This document shows positions 46,588 through 58,545 of a DNA stretch of 64,000 nt, in pieces. The notes under the pieces were generated by a model. It saw only the letters and a list, made by a program, of their open reading frames with translations, had not been told where the DNA came from and made no database searches. The DNA is taken from the NCBI GenBank assembly GCA_032164245.1, contig JAVMKO010000003.1, forward strand, positions 37,326,890 to 37,390,889, in the 5' to 3' direction. Origin of the DNA: Sternotherus odoratus. Its lineage: Eukaryota; Chordata; Testudines; Kinosternidae. Position numbers and translations under genes: made by a program. Position 1 is the stretch's first letter, and each line of letters begins with the position of its first letter.

Positions 46588-47777
46588 CTGGGGGCATAAA
46601 AGAGGGAGGGGTGAGGAGGAAAGGAAACTGGAAGAATGACAAAGCAATCAAAATACCTACATCTGAAGATTTCCGTGAAAAGAAAGGTGCTGATAAACTA
46701 ACATATTAAACATCCCTTGTTGTATGGTGCACTTTAATACCATGTAGCTCTTTATACGTTTCTAATGACTAGGCTACACAGAGAGCTCTGTGAGAGACAG
46801 CTACTGTCACTAAACAAATGGACCAGGTCCTTAGGTCAAGTATTCCAGATCTGGAGAGACTATCAGTACTATTACTTGTTCCCCAGTGCATGCGAAGGAG
46901 AGAGAAGTTGTCAGTATAGCTGTATATTGGACTGTATGGGTTTTACACACAGAGAGCGAGTTTTGATCTTAATTTGAGTGAACTAAAAAACAGAATTTCA
47001 GCGCGTTCAAAAGTGAAACCACGCAAAACCTCAAATGTCTTAAGGATCTGATGCATAATAATACACCAACTCAGGTTCACTCCAAAGGTTCCTGAACCCT
47101 GGCTCATTTTCCTAGGAACCCGATCAGAGTTTTAAGTTTGTAATGACATGTGAAATCTGGTAAAATCTGGGGGTTCTGTTTTGATGACTGCACAAAAGCT
47201 CTAATTATAAGACACTGGCTAGCAGTTTGTACCTATGTTCACGTGTTTGTGACTATCTCGGTCTCTAATGGCTGATCTAATGGATGATGTAAATCTTTCT
47301 ACTACTAACATTTAATGGAAAATCTCCTTCACCTTCAGTGGCAGAGGTCTGCATTGGTAGCTGAATGTTGTGAGTTCCAACTGTGTACGGGTGACTCTGT
47401 TGATTGACTCTGGTGTCGCTATATTGGGGGCTACGTGGATTACTGATATGCATGGAACAGAAAATGTTTGCCCAGAATGAAGGTGAAGGTAACATCCCAT
47501 ATTTAGCATTTAGACGTTCCTTAAATAATGACTTTAAAATGATTTGCCATGTGGCAATAAAATATTGCATGGACAGCACAAGTATATTAATCAATATAAA
47601 AAGTTATAATCCCCCAACTAACAGAAAAACAATGCCATGAGCAGTGATCTGAGCATTCACAGGCTATGTGGGTGGGTATGGCAGATAAACCTGCCATTTA
47701 TGGTTAATTCATAGCCCAATGACAATATATACATTTCCATTTGAATGAACCCAGTTACTTTGAGTTTAAATTGATAC
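46588..47777 (-). other. Intron, nothing recognised
   Basis: 1.2 kb without recognised features. Confidence 0.7.
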
Positions 47778-47981
47778 CTGAGTAGACTGGGAAATGGCTT
47801 CATCCAGTGCCAGTGCTCGCTTTTTGACATCTTCTTTAATTTGACTGTAAAGGGTGTCAGCCGCCACGTATTTCTCTTGGATACAGAAACCTTCTCCTGG
47901 GCTCAACTCCAACAACTGAGGGCCAGTTTTGTTCATCTTATCTATATGAGGCTTGTGTTCAGCAATCAGCTCACGCAGTTG
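47778..47981 (-). CDS. DST: DST exon: spectrin repeat, helix B-C part
   Basis: 204 bases, 68 codons: [68 protein letters not shown]. Acceptor GTTATAG, donor CAG|GTATCA. A Cys replaces the Ser I recall from human at GF-C-IQEKY. Confidence 0.96.
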
Positions 47982-48394
47982 CTATAACAAACCAAATAAC
48001 TTATCAGTTTCTTACTCTTACACCTCCACATTACAGCTGTCTGCACTTCTAACACATCCAGCTGGCAAGGAATTCTAAACAAATACTTTTCATCCTAAAG
48101 TACAGCACAAATCACATTGAATATAGTCAGTCATTGGCCTGTCTGTAATGGTTCTCTTTCCAACACTGAATAGCTATCCAGGCACAAAATGTTACATTTA
48201 AAGATTTACTTCATAGAGCTTCCTTGTATATAATGTAGAAAATATTATATCCAAGATGTTAACTGTGCATATTATACTGGCTATGGACACTCCATTTCAT
48301 GTTAGAGTTCGTAATTCTTTCAATGGCGGTAATATTACAGATATGTGCATAACACCACTGGATATCTGCTCTTGACATAATGTACCTTGAGGTT

Positions 48395-48625
48395 AGTACT
48401 AATCCTTATCACTTGCATAGTGCCTTCCATCCAACAATCTCAGAGTACTGTATTAAAATTATATTAGCATCAAAGCACTCTGCGATGCAGATATGGAAAG
48501 TCTTATTATTCTGAATTTAAACAGGGAAAAACTGAACCACAGAGAGGTTAAAATAAGTGAATGGTAGAGCTGGGAATAAAACCTACATGTCCTATTTCCC
48601 AGTTTCAGTCACAATACCACAGTCT
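48395..48625. repeat. Ancient MIR/CORE-SINE-like fragment
   Basis: Contains ATCACTTGCATAGTGCCTTC, TGAATTTAAACAGGGAAAAA, CTGAACCACAGAGAGGTTAA and AATGGTAGAGCTGGGAATAA, the order of words seen in MIR copies (the GAGGTTAA..GTGA..GCAGAGCTGGGA core). Heavily diverged. Confidence 0.65.
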
Positions 48626-49060
48626 GCCCAACCCCAGGATTTATAAATGCATGCTAGGTTTTTGACAGAGACAAGCACATCAATTTGACCCTGACTGACC
48701 CATCCCTGAAAATATAATCCAGTCCTCTAGGAAAAATCAGTTAAAGTCTTTGGGACTAAGTCCCACCCTAGCTCCCTATGCCTTCCCACTCTCTTTACTA
48801 CTTTTTACAACAGATCTTCTGGTAGTGGGTGAAAGGTTTGTGTGAGTAGCCTGCTCTCACTTATATGACTTCTTATCCTACCTGAAGGCTCACTCTCTCT
48901 CCCTGAGCAATCAGGTCCCATTCCTCTGGCAGGGAAGATTCACCCCTTTCTGTTGCAGTGAATTCCGTAATTCCTGATTAGGTCCCACTGATCAGCTATT
49001 TTGAAACTGAAAAGATCCTTGGAGTTACATTTCCGAGTACACTGTGCAGGGCTATGAAAC

Positions 49061-49587
49061 TGTCAGCAACCAAGTTGTGGGCAGTCTTGCCTCGTAGTTG
49101 GAGCAAGAGTCTGGACTATCAGTTACACTTGAGTACAGATGGGGCAGATCCAGGAGTGAACCCAAGGATCATAAACGGAGTCAGAGACCAAAGCCTAAAC
49201 AAAGGGTTAACTGGAGTCACAGTCAGAAGGAGTAGTGGAGGGTCAAAACCAGCAATCAGAAACAAAAGCCTAAGCTGAAGTGCTAGCCACAGTTGCAATC
49301 AGAAGGGGGAGCTGGTGGTCTGAGCCAGGCATACAAGGTGAGAAAGGAGTTGGGGTCTGAAGCAGGCACAGGTTGCAGCAGGACCAAGATTAGAGACAGT
49401 GGAACCAGAGATGGGACCAAGTACAACTGCAGGCTAGGAATGTGTTGAGGATTCACTGGACTTAAGTTTCAGCCTGCAGATTCCTGCAGCCAATCAGTTG
49501 GCGTAGTCAATCAGACAGATTGCATCAGGACCAGCTGCACTCATTGGATTGCCAGGAGATTGGATCTGCTACAGGTGGTTCCTGACA
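49061..49587 (-). repeat. Solo-like LTR of a Ty3/gypsy element, minus strand
   Basis: On the minus strand it begins TGTCAGGAACCACCTGTAGC right after the purine-rich tract GAAGCGGGGGCAC (49588-49600). It ends near 49061 with TGACA-type inversion (plus strand TGTCAGCAAC). The 5' TGTCAG / CTGACA inverted termini are short. Only one LTR is present, so the element is a fragment. Left boundary is a best guess. Confidence 0.6.
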
Positions 49588-50200
49588 GTGCCCCCGCTTC
49601 AAGTATGCCTCCTAGGGACCACAGGACCTAGTTTCAGGGTATACTTCTGATGGAAGGCATATACGAGTTCTAGATCATGGATGTTTTCTCCAGCTTCCAC
49701 AATTGCTCTTCCAGTCCATAGCCCTCCCAGGCCACCAGATAATAGAGTTTGCCTCAAACGCATTTGGAGACTAGAATTTCCTAGACCTCATATTCCTCTT
49801 GTCCCTGGATATTGACAGGAGGTGGCGGTGGAGTAGAGCAGCCATGAAATGGAGTCTCCGTGTACAGGGTCAGAAGAGACACACAGAAAACTGGGTGGAT
49901 CTTCAAATATTCCAGCATTCCCTAAACTCTACAGGGTTAATTTGTTCCATGACCTTAAATGGGCCTAGGTACTGATAGTCCTATTTGCTAGGGAACTGGT
50001 GGATTTTAGATGTTTGGAGGACAACCAGGCCATATCTCCTACAGACAGGGTCGGTTTCTAGAAGCTGGGGCGGCAGCTATGGGCAGGACTATTTGAGCCT
50101 CTAGGACTGCAGTGTGTACCTACAAAACCATAACCTGGGCCTGTAGGGTCTGCAGGAATCCCACCGTGACCAGCAGGAGCAAGTAATGTGGGATCTGGGG
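49588..50200 (-). pseudogene. Ty3/gypsy integrase C-terminus with chromodomain-like segment, remnant
   Basis: Minus-strand translation, broken by several stops, shows pieces of a retrotransposon integrase tail. First comes a GDMAWL..KHLKST stretch near 50030, then KIHPSF-like words near 49900, then a chromodomain-like EEYEV and LYYLVAWEGYGLEEQLW near 49790-49700. The order integrase tail, chromodomain, polypurine tract, LTR is that of chromovirus-type Ty3/gypsy elements. It is not functional. The 5' limit is uncertain. Confidence 0.7.
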
Positions 50201-50442
50201 AAGGAGGATTGCTTGGCATGAACCTTTAAGCTCTCAAAGGTTCAGATACTTCAGTAAAGTCTGAACTTCTGGATGACTTCTGGAGAACACTTGGTTTTGC
50301 CTATCACTGGATTCTAAGTAACTGACCAGTAAAGAGACCAATTGTTTGCTATGACACTGAATGCAGGACTCAAGTGTGATTGATTATTCCATAAAACTGA
50401 CTCCACATCAGTATTGTAGCCATGTTGATCCTAAGATATTAA

Positions 50443-50493
50443 AGAGACAAGGTGGGAGAGGCAAATCTTTATTACCTCACCCACCTTGTCTCT
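50443..50493. repeat. Short inverted repeat from an interspersed family
   Basis: AGAGACAAGGTGGGAG at 50443-50458 and its inverse, CACCCACCTTGTCTCT, at 50478-50493. It appears to be two opposed ends of the same family as 14810-15720. Confidence 0.6.
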
Positions 50494-52469
50494 CCAGATC
50501 AATAGTGACTGTATCTGCATTCCTAACTTTTGCCACAAGCTGCAGTGGTACAAAAAAGATATAAAGCAGTAAATAAGTGGGCATGCTATAGTAATAAAAA
50601 AAAGAGAAAAGGGTTTTACAAAACTTCAGATATTTGGGTTTTACATAGTTTACTCCTATGCATCAGAACAGCACAAGTTCTTGTTAAATGGTGTACAGGT
50701 GCTGAGGCAGCTCTCCATTCAGGGTAAATTTCACCCTGATTGATTACTGTGTCATTAAAATGGGATTAACTAAATGCAGTAAATGACTCTAGATGTAATA
50801 AAACAAATATTATTTAACTATAATATAAAAAAAATAAAATGGAGTACAGTTCACTGTATTAACAGTTAAAACTTCAAAATAAAAATAAAATAGGGGAAGA
50901 TATGATTTAGGAGGTCTTTCTCAGGGCAAACTATTTTGGAAACAATTCCAGAAAATCAGTATTTCAGTTTAGATCCATTATTCATTAAAAACTTGTATAA
51001 CATTAGTGTTCTGCTAAACAAACAAATTTTCAGCTAATGACATGATCTAGTAAAAATACAAATGACGGGCCTCATGCAAGCAGATTGATTGAAGTCAATC
51101 GGCCTAATTGCATGAGAAAAGTGAGCAAGATTAGGCTTGTAACTAGGGAAACATGTTTTACAAAGATGATGTAATACACCCAGTCTTAATCTCTTAATGG
51201 AAAATGTTTGTCTCTGGTGGACAATACACACAGTTTGAAGGCAATTGGGTGAAGCCACTGTACACTAACCAATATATCTGAACCATGCATTTGCATTAAA
51301 GTCTCAGAGAAAACAAGATAGTGAGTCACTAAAATTTAAAGTCTATGGAACTAAGTACATTTATCCACTGTAAAATCAGTGCACTGAGGCATATAATATG
51401 TACATTGAATAGTTAATGTACAAAACATGATATATTCTATACCAAATTCAAATAATCTTGTCTGTAGGCAAGATCATATTCAGCTCACTAAACTAACATG
51501 TAGCATTTATTTTCTGAGTTTATTATCTACACTTGAGTCCTGCATTCAGTATCATAGCAAATGTCTAAAAATATTTTATGTATTAGAAATCATGTACATT
51601 ATCCACTGGAACCAAAGGGCTGTATGCTTGGCCCTCTCTGTCTGTAACACTGGAAAATCTAGTTGTCACATTATCTTCTTGGCTGATTAAAAAAATAGAT
51701 TATCTCTCCAAAGGAATAACAAAAAAATAAGACAAAAGTTGCATATCTACATAATATTTTATATATACATAGCACCTAAAGTACTGATAGGCATTATTAA
51801 TCTGAAATTAAGGAACAAATAAAAATGACTTCTAAGTATCCTGCAATGTTATGAGAAATCTACTCATTCTGAGTAGACATCTTCAAAGTGAGCCCTCGAA
51901 AGATGCAGTTTGTTTACTAAACCACATTTACTTACTAAACCATTTAGACCACAATATTCTCATAGTTCAGAAAACATCTGAGAGATTCTACTTGTATTGG
52001 ATCAGACTGATAGTTTGGTTCAGAGCAGGTACTTATGAGAGTTCTTATGAGAGTCAATATTTCTCTTATTTTGTTCCTTGCCTATTCTTTCCCAATTCTG
52101 TTTTTTATCTGTTTATGTTTTCAGTTTGTTCTACAATCAACATCTGTGTGAACATTTTAAACTTACTTCTTAGCTCTTTAACTCTTGTACTTTCCAAATC
52201 TGCTGCTATAATTACAAGCCTCTATCATGTTTCTAGTGTTCACTTCCTCTACTAGAAAACCTTTGCTTATATATGCAGTTTGGCAAACAGTGACAGGATT
52301 TAAATAAAGAGCATTTATTTTGGATTATTATTTTACATAACTTTTTTTTAATAGTGTACAACTGCATTAAATGCATTTGAATCTGAGAATCTGACAGTAC
52401 TAAGGAGGCAGGCTGCAATGTACTGGATCTTTGTGACAGCTTTGCTTTATAAAATAGCAGTGTGCTTAC

Positions 52470-52688
52470 CCGATGCTCTTCTTGCTGTTGCTTTAAAGTT
52501 TCATATTCAAGAGCCGGAGCTGGAAGCTGCGAGATGACCATTTCTATTTCAGTTAACCATGGCCAAAGCTCTTCATAAGTCTCCCAGAACTGGTTAACCA
52601 GGGATTGAGCACGTTCCAGCTGGAGGTTCCTCTCAGCATTCATTTGACAGACCATATCATATTTCTGTAAGAGGCTTTCCAGTTTTCT
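52470..52688 (-). CDS. DST: DST exon: end of one repeat and start of the next
   Basis: 219 bases, 73 codons: [73 protein letters not shown]. Helix C of one repeat, then helix A of the next with PWL. Acceptor TGTTTTAG, donor CGG|GTAAGC. Confidence 0.96.
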
Positions 52689-52894
52689 CTAAAACAATAT
52701 TAGCAAGAAATAGCAGCACTTATGTCTCTTTCAGTCTTAGGTATTTACACAATGCCTGTTATCCAGGTATCTAAGCATCTTATCTTTATTATACCATATA
52801 ATATCATATTATATTAAGTCAAGCTAGCTGAAATTCTGCTCTTAGTAGTGCTAATGTAAATCAATGGTACTTGAAATTAATAGAGTTAATCCAA

Positions 52895-52948
52895 TTTACA
52901 CAGATTTTAACACACCATTTTCAAAACAAACACATTTTTAGTGATGTC
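52895..52948. repeat. Direct repeat, left copy (54 bp, perfect)
   Basis: Begins TTTACACAGATTTTAACACA and ends TTTTTAGTGATGTC. Identical to 53475-53528. Confidence 0.95.
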
Positions 52949-53474
52949 TTGTCTTTTTCTAAACTTAATTTGGATGGTTCCAGAACAACTTACAAACTGT
53001 GGGCTTGATCGTGACTCTTAGGCACAGCCGTGTATTGGAGCCAAACCACCCTGGGGAGAAGGGAACACTAAGGAGCATTGAAGTAATCAATCTGTGTCAT
53101 CCTGTCAGGAGTGCAGCATGCTCTCCTTCGAATGTCCACCCAGCCACTGGCTGACATGTGGGAGGAATGGGGTTAGAGTCATAGCTGTGACTATTATTCT
53201 ACCCAGCTCTGTTGCATGCAATGCAAAGAGGAAGAAGGTTCCTTATTCCCTCGTTCTGCATAGCCTCCTAAGGGCCCTGAATAAATAGTTATCTTTCCCC
53301 CTCCACTGAAATTCAGCCACCTCTAGCGTAAAAAATGGCAGCTGCTTTGAACCAGCAACATTGCATAGCAGCTTTATACGACAATTTGAAGTAGCTTGTG
53401 CAAGTGAAATTACAAGTGGAATTTTAGATATGCGGATTGTAACTTGAAGTTCAAATTTGGCCAGAAAACCTGGG

Positions 53475-53528
53475 TTTACACAGATTTTAACACACCATTT
53501 TCAAAACAAACACATTTTTAGTGATGTC
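53475..53528. repeat. Direct repeat, right copy (54 bp, perfect)
   Basis: Same 54 bases as 52895-52948, offset by exactly 580 bases. The 526 bases between contain nothing I recognise. Confidence 0.95.
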
Positions 53529-54734
53529 ACCTTTACGTGACTATAGGTAGTCAGGACTTTGGTTTTAAGTCCTATCCAAAAGATGTAGTAGCACAGTGGG
53601 GCACAAGTACAGCTCGGTTTGGGAGAATATTGTCATCTATAGAATCATCACCAAGACTGTTGGCAGAGCCTGAGTTTTCCTTGGAACTCTGGAATCAAAG
53701 TGCTACTGATTACTCACAAAACTCCTTTGTTTACAGGACCTGATGAGGCAACAGCCTCAGCAGGCATTCTCGGTCTTATAAACAATCAGCAGAAAGTGTG
53801 ACATGTTTAAATTTTTTTATATTTTAGCTTATATTAACTAATGGTGATGTTATCACATTCGGAATGTGTTAGTTAAACAGATACGGTTTAAATCTCTTAC
53901 AATTATGCAAGTGGTAATAAAAAGAATTAAGATAGCAAGGAGCTATACATTTCTCCCATGAAAATATGCCCATGTTATCATTCTCGTGAAAGATTATATG
54001 TGACAGTGAACACAAGAGCTAGCCCTGAAAATAAATAAACTGTTGATTGTGAAATAGTGTCTTGTTTTATGGATGAATAAGCTATCCTAAGTTTATTATG
54101 TCTTGTGTGTGAATTAAGTTACAAACACGCTATCCAGAGGACAATACACAGACTAATGCACAAATAAATGGTAAATTTCACTAATTACATTACAAATATT
54201 TAACAAAAGCTCATATGAAAGCACCTTCTTTACTTCTACAGCCATTTACTTAAGTAAACTGAATTCCTTATTTATTTCAGAGACAAATCAGCCTTCTTTT
54301 CCCCAGCTGCAGAGCTCCTCCCCCCCCCCCCCCCATGCAACTGAACTGGTGATGAACTAGAAGTCGGGGGAACCATGCAAGGTGTGAGCACCCCCTTGCT
54401 CACCACCGTCCAGCAAAAAGGGAGCTAAGTATCTTTAGGTGGGAGAATCTACCACTATGCAGATCCTCCCATCCCCAGACCCGTATAAGAGAAGGCGCAA
54501 AAATCCCTTTCAGGCTCTTTTAGCCACTTGGCCGAAATAGCTCCACAAATAAGAACAGAAAAACTTTCATACTGGTCTCAATGATCCATCTAGGTCAGTA
54601 GCCAGGCTGAATCTAGGATTGAACAAGGATCTTGAATGGCTTGCTAATTACAAAATCAGCTTCTCCTCTCTCTGAGTTCACACCTCCTATTCAGCTGCTA
54701 GAAGAATAACCCACCCTCCCTGATTTGAGATAAC

Positions 54735-54915
54735 AAACTGGTTCAGCCTGATTGGACTAACCTTGTTACCTCTTACCTGGTTCTTGCCTACTTATCTATA
54801 CCTGCCCCTGGACACTTCCACTGCTTGCATCCGACGAAGTGGGTATTAGCCCACGAAAGCTTATGCTTCGATACTTTATAGTTAGTCTTTAAGGTGCCAC
54901 AGGACTCTTTGTTAC
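54735..54915 (+). mobile_element. Turtle-type SINE-like repeat
   Basis: Contains AACTGGTTCAGCCTGATTGG, then GCATCCGACGAAGTGGGTAT, GCCCACGAAAGCTTATGCTT and AAGGTGCCACAGGACTCTTT. These words recur in many turtle sequences in my memory; I do not assign a family name. Confidence 0.7.
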
Positions 54916-55126
54916 CATTTCTAAGGAAAGAAATCTCAAGGGAATTTGTGCCTTAGGAGTACCCCTTCCTGTATCATTGTTTGCTCAGATCAAATGATTT
55001 CCTATTCACAACTGATGAACTTGCCCAATCAATAATAGGGGAAGAAGAAAGGTGATCCTTTGGGAGTGGCTCTGTAAATGCAGAGATTCAAAGCCATCAT
55101 GCCAGTTGTGAGTTATGGTACCTTAC

Positions 55127-55234
55127 CTTCATGGACTGATTCTCCTCTTCAGTGCATGTGTTCATAATCTCCTCCCCGGTTGCAACAAGTTCATCTATAG
55201 CATCCTTGTGCCTCAAAATCTCCATGGTAAATGC
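55127..55234 (-). CDS. DST: DST exon: spectrin repeat, middle part
   Basis: 108 bases, 36 codons: [20 protein letters not shown] then [16 protein letters not shown]. Helix B of a repeat. Acceptor GTCACAAG, donor AAG|GTAAGG. Confidence 0.95.
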
Positions 55235-55403
55235 CTTGTGACACAATAAATACTGGTCAGCAATAAAGGTTGAGTACATGAAGCAAAAACTATTTTCAAA
55301 GTGCATTATGATGGACTGAAAATTAAATTACGCCAGTCCATTTTCTAGACCAAGAAAGCATTGGCCAATAATTAACATGACAGTTGGAAATGTATTTCTT
55401 TAC

Positions 55404-55523
55404 CTTTTGAACTTGTAGCTGAACAGCTGTCTGGTCTTGCTCAAGCCTAATATCACCCAGAGACATCAATTTTTTTTCTGTTTCTGCAATCCAGGCTAAT
55501 TCTGCATCCGCTGCTTGATCAAA
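55404..55523 (-). CDS. DST: DST exon: spectrin repeat, helix A-B part
   Basis: 120 bases, 40 codons: [20 protein letters not shown] then [24 protein letters not shown] motif of helix A. Acceptor TTATTTAG, donor AAG|GTAAAG. Only 169 bases of intron separate it from the exon at 55127. Confidence 0.97.
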
Positions 55524-56529
55524 CTAAATAAAGGAGACAAGAATTAGTTCTGCGGTTTTATATTATGAAGCTTGAATTGATTGTCTTTAGGTAGTTAAGC
55601 CACATTTTTTAAAAATGCAAATGCTGAATGGTTAAAAAGAGAACGGTCTATTTCTATTTATAATTTCACGTATATGTGAACTATAGAGCTCAAAATAGTA
55701 CTGAGGGCTTTAATAAAATTAACTTAATTCATAAGCATGACAAAGCAGCAGCAAAATAAGAGAAGCATAATATACTTTCCTTAAACTTACAAACCTCTAT
55801 TAGATAACATTGGAAGATCAAAGAGAATGTAGTACATTTAGAATTTTTCACTGAGTATTACTTGTCCTTGTTAGTGATGACCCTAACTTTCACTTGTCTT
55901 TTCCATCTGTTTTAAAATGTTTTTATTGCAATGATCTGGAGACAAATCAATAGAATCCTATGACATTAAGAAGTTTAATGAGACCTAGAAGAATCAGTAC
56001 AATATTAGACAATAAGGTTGAAATCTTGGCCCCTCTGAAGTCAATTCAAAACACCCATTGACTTCAGTGGAGACAGGATTTCACCCTAGGACTTTCTGGT
56101 GGATTAAGTGAGAAAATGCTTTTTGAATTTGGGCACAGCCTGTTCTTTTCCTGAAGAACTGACTTTCCATTAGGATTAGTTAACACTTTGATGTTTTAAA
56201 AAAATACCTCAGCATTTCTGCGTAGGAGGCGATGTTCTGTTACATTGTGCAGAAAGGAGCAATGGATCAGGAAAAGAAGTATAAGGGGCACTAAGACCTC
56301 TAGAAAGGGGACAGTAGATCGAACACAGTATAGTTCAGATTCAACCCATGTCTACATGATCCTCTGGGCAAACATACATTTGGACACTACCGTTTTAGGG
56401 ATATTTTTGAGGGGAAGGCAAGGAGAAGCAACATGCTGGATGCAGAATTGCTTTGGAAATCTGTTCCAAAATGTCACTGTAGAAGCCAGTGGGTGCTGAG
56501 CAGTTTTGAAAATCTGGCTTGTACTTAGG

Positions 56530-56830
56530 TGATGCCTGGTATGTCAACACTAGCGCTGGACGGTGTAAATCCCAGCTTGAGGGGCATATCCATGCTAGCG
56601 TTGATTGAACTGGGGCACTAAATACTAGTTGCAGTGGTGCAAGGGCAGGGTGGGCTAGCCACCCTGAGAACGATCCTGTCTGAGACCATGGGTACATGCT
56701 AACCCCTCCCTTCACTCACACTGCAGCAGCAACACTTCTATTTTTAGTGTGCTAGCTCAGCCAGAGCTAGTGGAGATATGTCTCCTGGAGCTGGAATTTA
56801 CAACTTTGCACTTCAGGGCAGCGAGACCCT
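56530..56830. repeat. Degenerate hAT-like relic
   Basis: CCTGGTATGTCAACACTAGC at the left, GATATGTCTCCTGGAGCTGG at the right, GC-moderate interior with CATGCTAGCGTTGATTGAAC. It resembles the GGGTATGTCTACACT family of turtle DNA transposons. No target duplication identified. Confidence 0.45.
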
Positions 56831-57384
56831 AAATGACAGCTGAATTCCTCTGAAAATCCAGCTCCATTTGTGGGCGTTGAACACTTGAAATTCTTTCCCT
56901 GAGCTCTTCTGAAAACCGATCAAAAGGTTCTGTGTCATAATCTTTCACATGCATTGTAGGCTTTCCTTGTAGGTTCCCTGTTCCAGCACTGACCATACCA
57001 ACTTAGTTTGACAAACCCGACAGTTTACAAATTTGTAACTGCACTGCACTGTAACCCACCATTACACTGCGCCTCCAACGTACCCGAGGTGCACTTTAAC
57101 CACTACGTCTGTCATGTCTTGGTGCTTAATTATGAATCATGCATAGGCCTGAGACTAATTTTTCCCTTATGAGTCAGTTTTTATCATCCTTATTTTAATC
57201 CATTTGTTATATGAAAAAGCACAAACATTTTTCCACTAGATATCATCTCTCATTTATAGTGCTAGAAGGTAAGTTTGTCTTAAATTTTGCATCTACTTTA
57301 TAAAAAAGTATACTCTCACTCACAGGCATGCGCAGCACATTTCATTAAATTCAGATGGTTAGAAGCAGCATTTTTCTTCTGCAT

Positions 57385-57529
57385 AGCAGAGTTTCAGAGC
57401 TGTACTAAGTCAATGTTCAATTGTCAACTTTTGAAAGAACAACCATGACATTTTTGTTCAGCTATGAACATTTTAGAGTTACGAACAACCTCCATTCCAA
57501 AGGTGGTCATAACTCTGAGTTTCTACTGT
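57385..57529. mobile_element. Tigger-type MITE right end
   Basis: AGTTTCAGAGCTGTACTAAG, then CTATGAACATTTTAGAGTTA, then CAACCTCCATTCCAAAGG, ending GAGTTTCTACTG followed by TA. The inverse, CAGTAGAAACTCAGAGTTAT, is a Tigger-like terminal repeat. The left end was not found. Confidence 0.65.
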
Positions 57530-58224
57530 ATCTGGTATCATTTTGCAGCTCCATTTGCTGATTAAATGGCTCTTTCAGGCTGAGTTTCTAGGCAAGATTT
57601 GTATGTACAGTATGTTAAAGAATGAACACTGACAACATGGTACTGCTCGTATCAGGATTTCATGATGGCATTTTATTTCTATTATGGAGGACAGAGTAAA
57701 TTCAGAGCAAGTTTTGGGCAAGTCGGAATTCATCAGTTTGATACTATCAAATTAATATTTCTGATGCACATTATTTGCTATTTTGTTTGATCAGAAAAGG
57801 ACAACTTGTTAATGTAATGAATAATTAAGAATTCCTTTGTTAAGACTCTGTAAACTTAAAGCATCCTCTTTTGCAGAACAAGAGTAGCAGAATGTAGAAT
57901 AAGCCTTTCCTTCCTTATGGATCCATAGAATGCAAACATTATGGGCAATTTTATATTCTATTTCTAAACAGAACTCCCAAGGAACAAGGGGAGAACTTGA
58001 CTCAAATAGCTTCAATATTGGGAGTTGAAGTGATATCTGGGCTAATTCCATAGACTTTTGTTGCATTACACCTGGGATCATTTTGGACCAGTTAGTTACA
58101 AGAATTAATCTCCAATCTGATACTCTTGTCAGGACTCTTTTTTCACATCCTTGAGGTGCCCTCTTCCCATGCCTTGCTCTTTTGTCACTGACTCCTAAGT
58201 CCACACCAGTGCCCCCTTACCTGC

Positions 58225-58545
58225 TAGCCCACAGGTGCTGATTTTTATTTTTCCTGGTGGGAGCTCCTTCCCCTTTCTTACCCAAGGTACTACCCCCACT
58301 ATGCCCCTTCTCCCGAGGCCCTACCGTCATCCTGCCTCTTCCTGTCGCTGCTCTGCACCCTCCCCACAAGACTCCCTGACTGCCTGCCACTCATTGTTCT
58401 GCACCACCCGCTAGCCACTCCTGCCAGCCACCAAACAGCTGATCGACAACCCCGCTGAACAGCTGTGGCTGGTGGGTACTGAGCACTCCCTACTTTTTTT
58501 CTGTCGGTGCTTGAGCCCCAGAGCACCCGTGGAGTTCACACCTAT
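58225..58545. repeat. Interspersed repeat, family not named
   Basis: Starts CACAGGTGCTGATTTTTATT and ends GAGCCCCAGAGCACCCGTGG followed by AGTTCACACC. Rich in C runs. I recognise the words from turtle genomes as a repeated family; termini CAGGTG/CACACCT hint at a DNA transposon but no target duplication was found. Confidence 0.5.

Larger units (their letters stand above)
47982..52469 (-). other. Large intron (4.5 kb)
   Basis: Holds a MIR-like fragment (48395-48625), a Ty3/gypsy LTR and integrase remnant (49061-50200) and a short inverted repeat at 50443-50493. The span 50500-52469 is AT-rich with nothing recognised. Confidence 0.75.
52689..55126 (-). other. Intron with a direct duplication and a SINE
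   Basis: Contains the 54-bp direct repeats (52895-52948, 53475-53528), a C run at 54319-54334 and a SINE-like repeat at about 54735-54915. The rest has nothing recognised. Confidence 0.75.
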
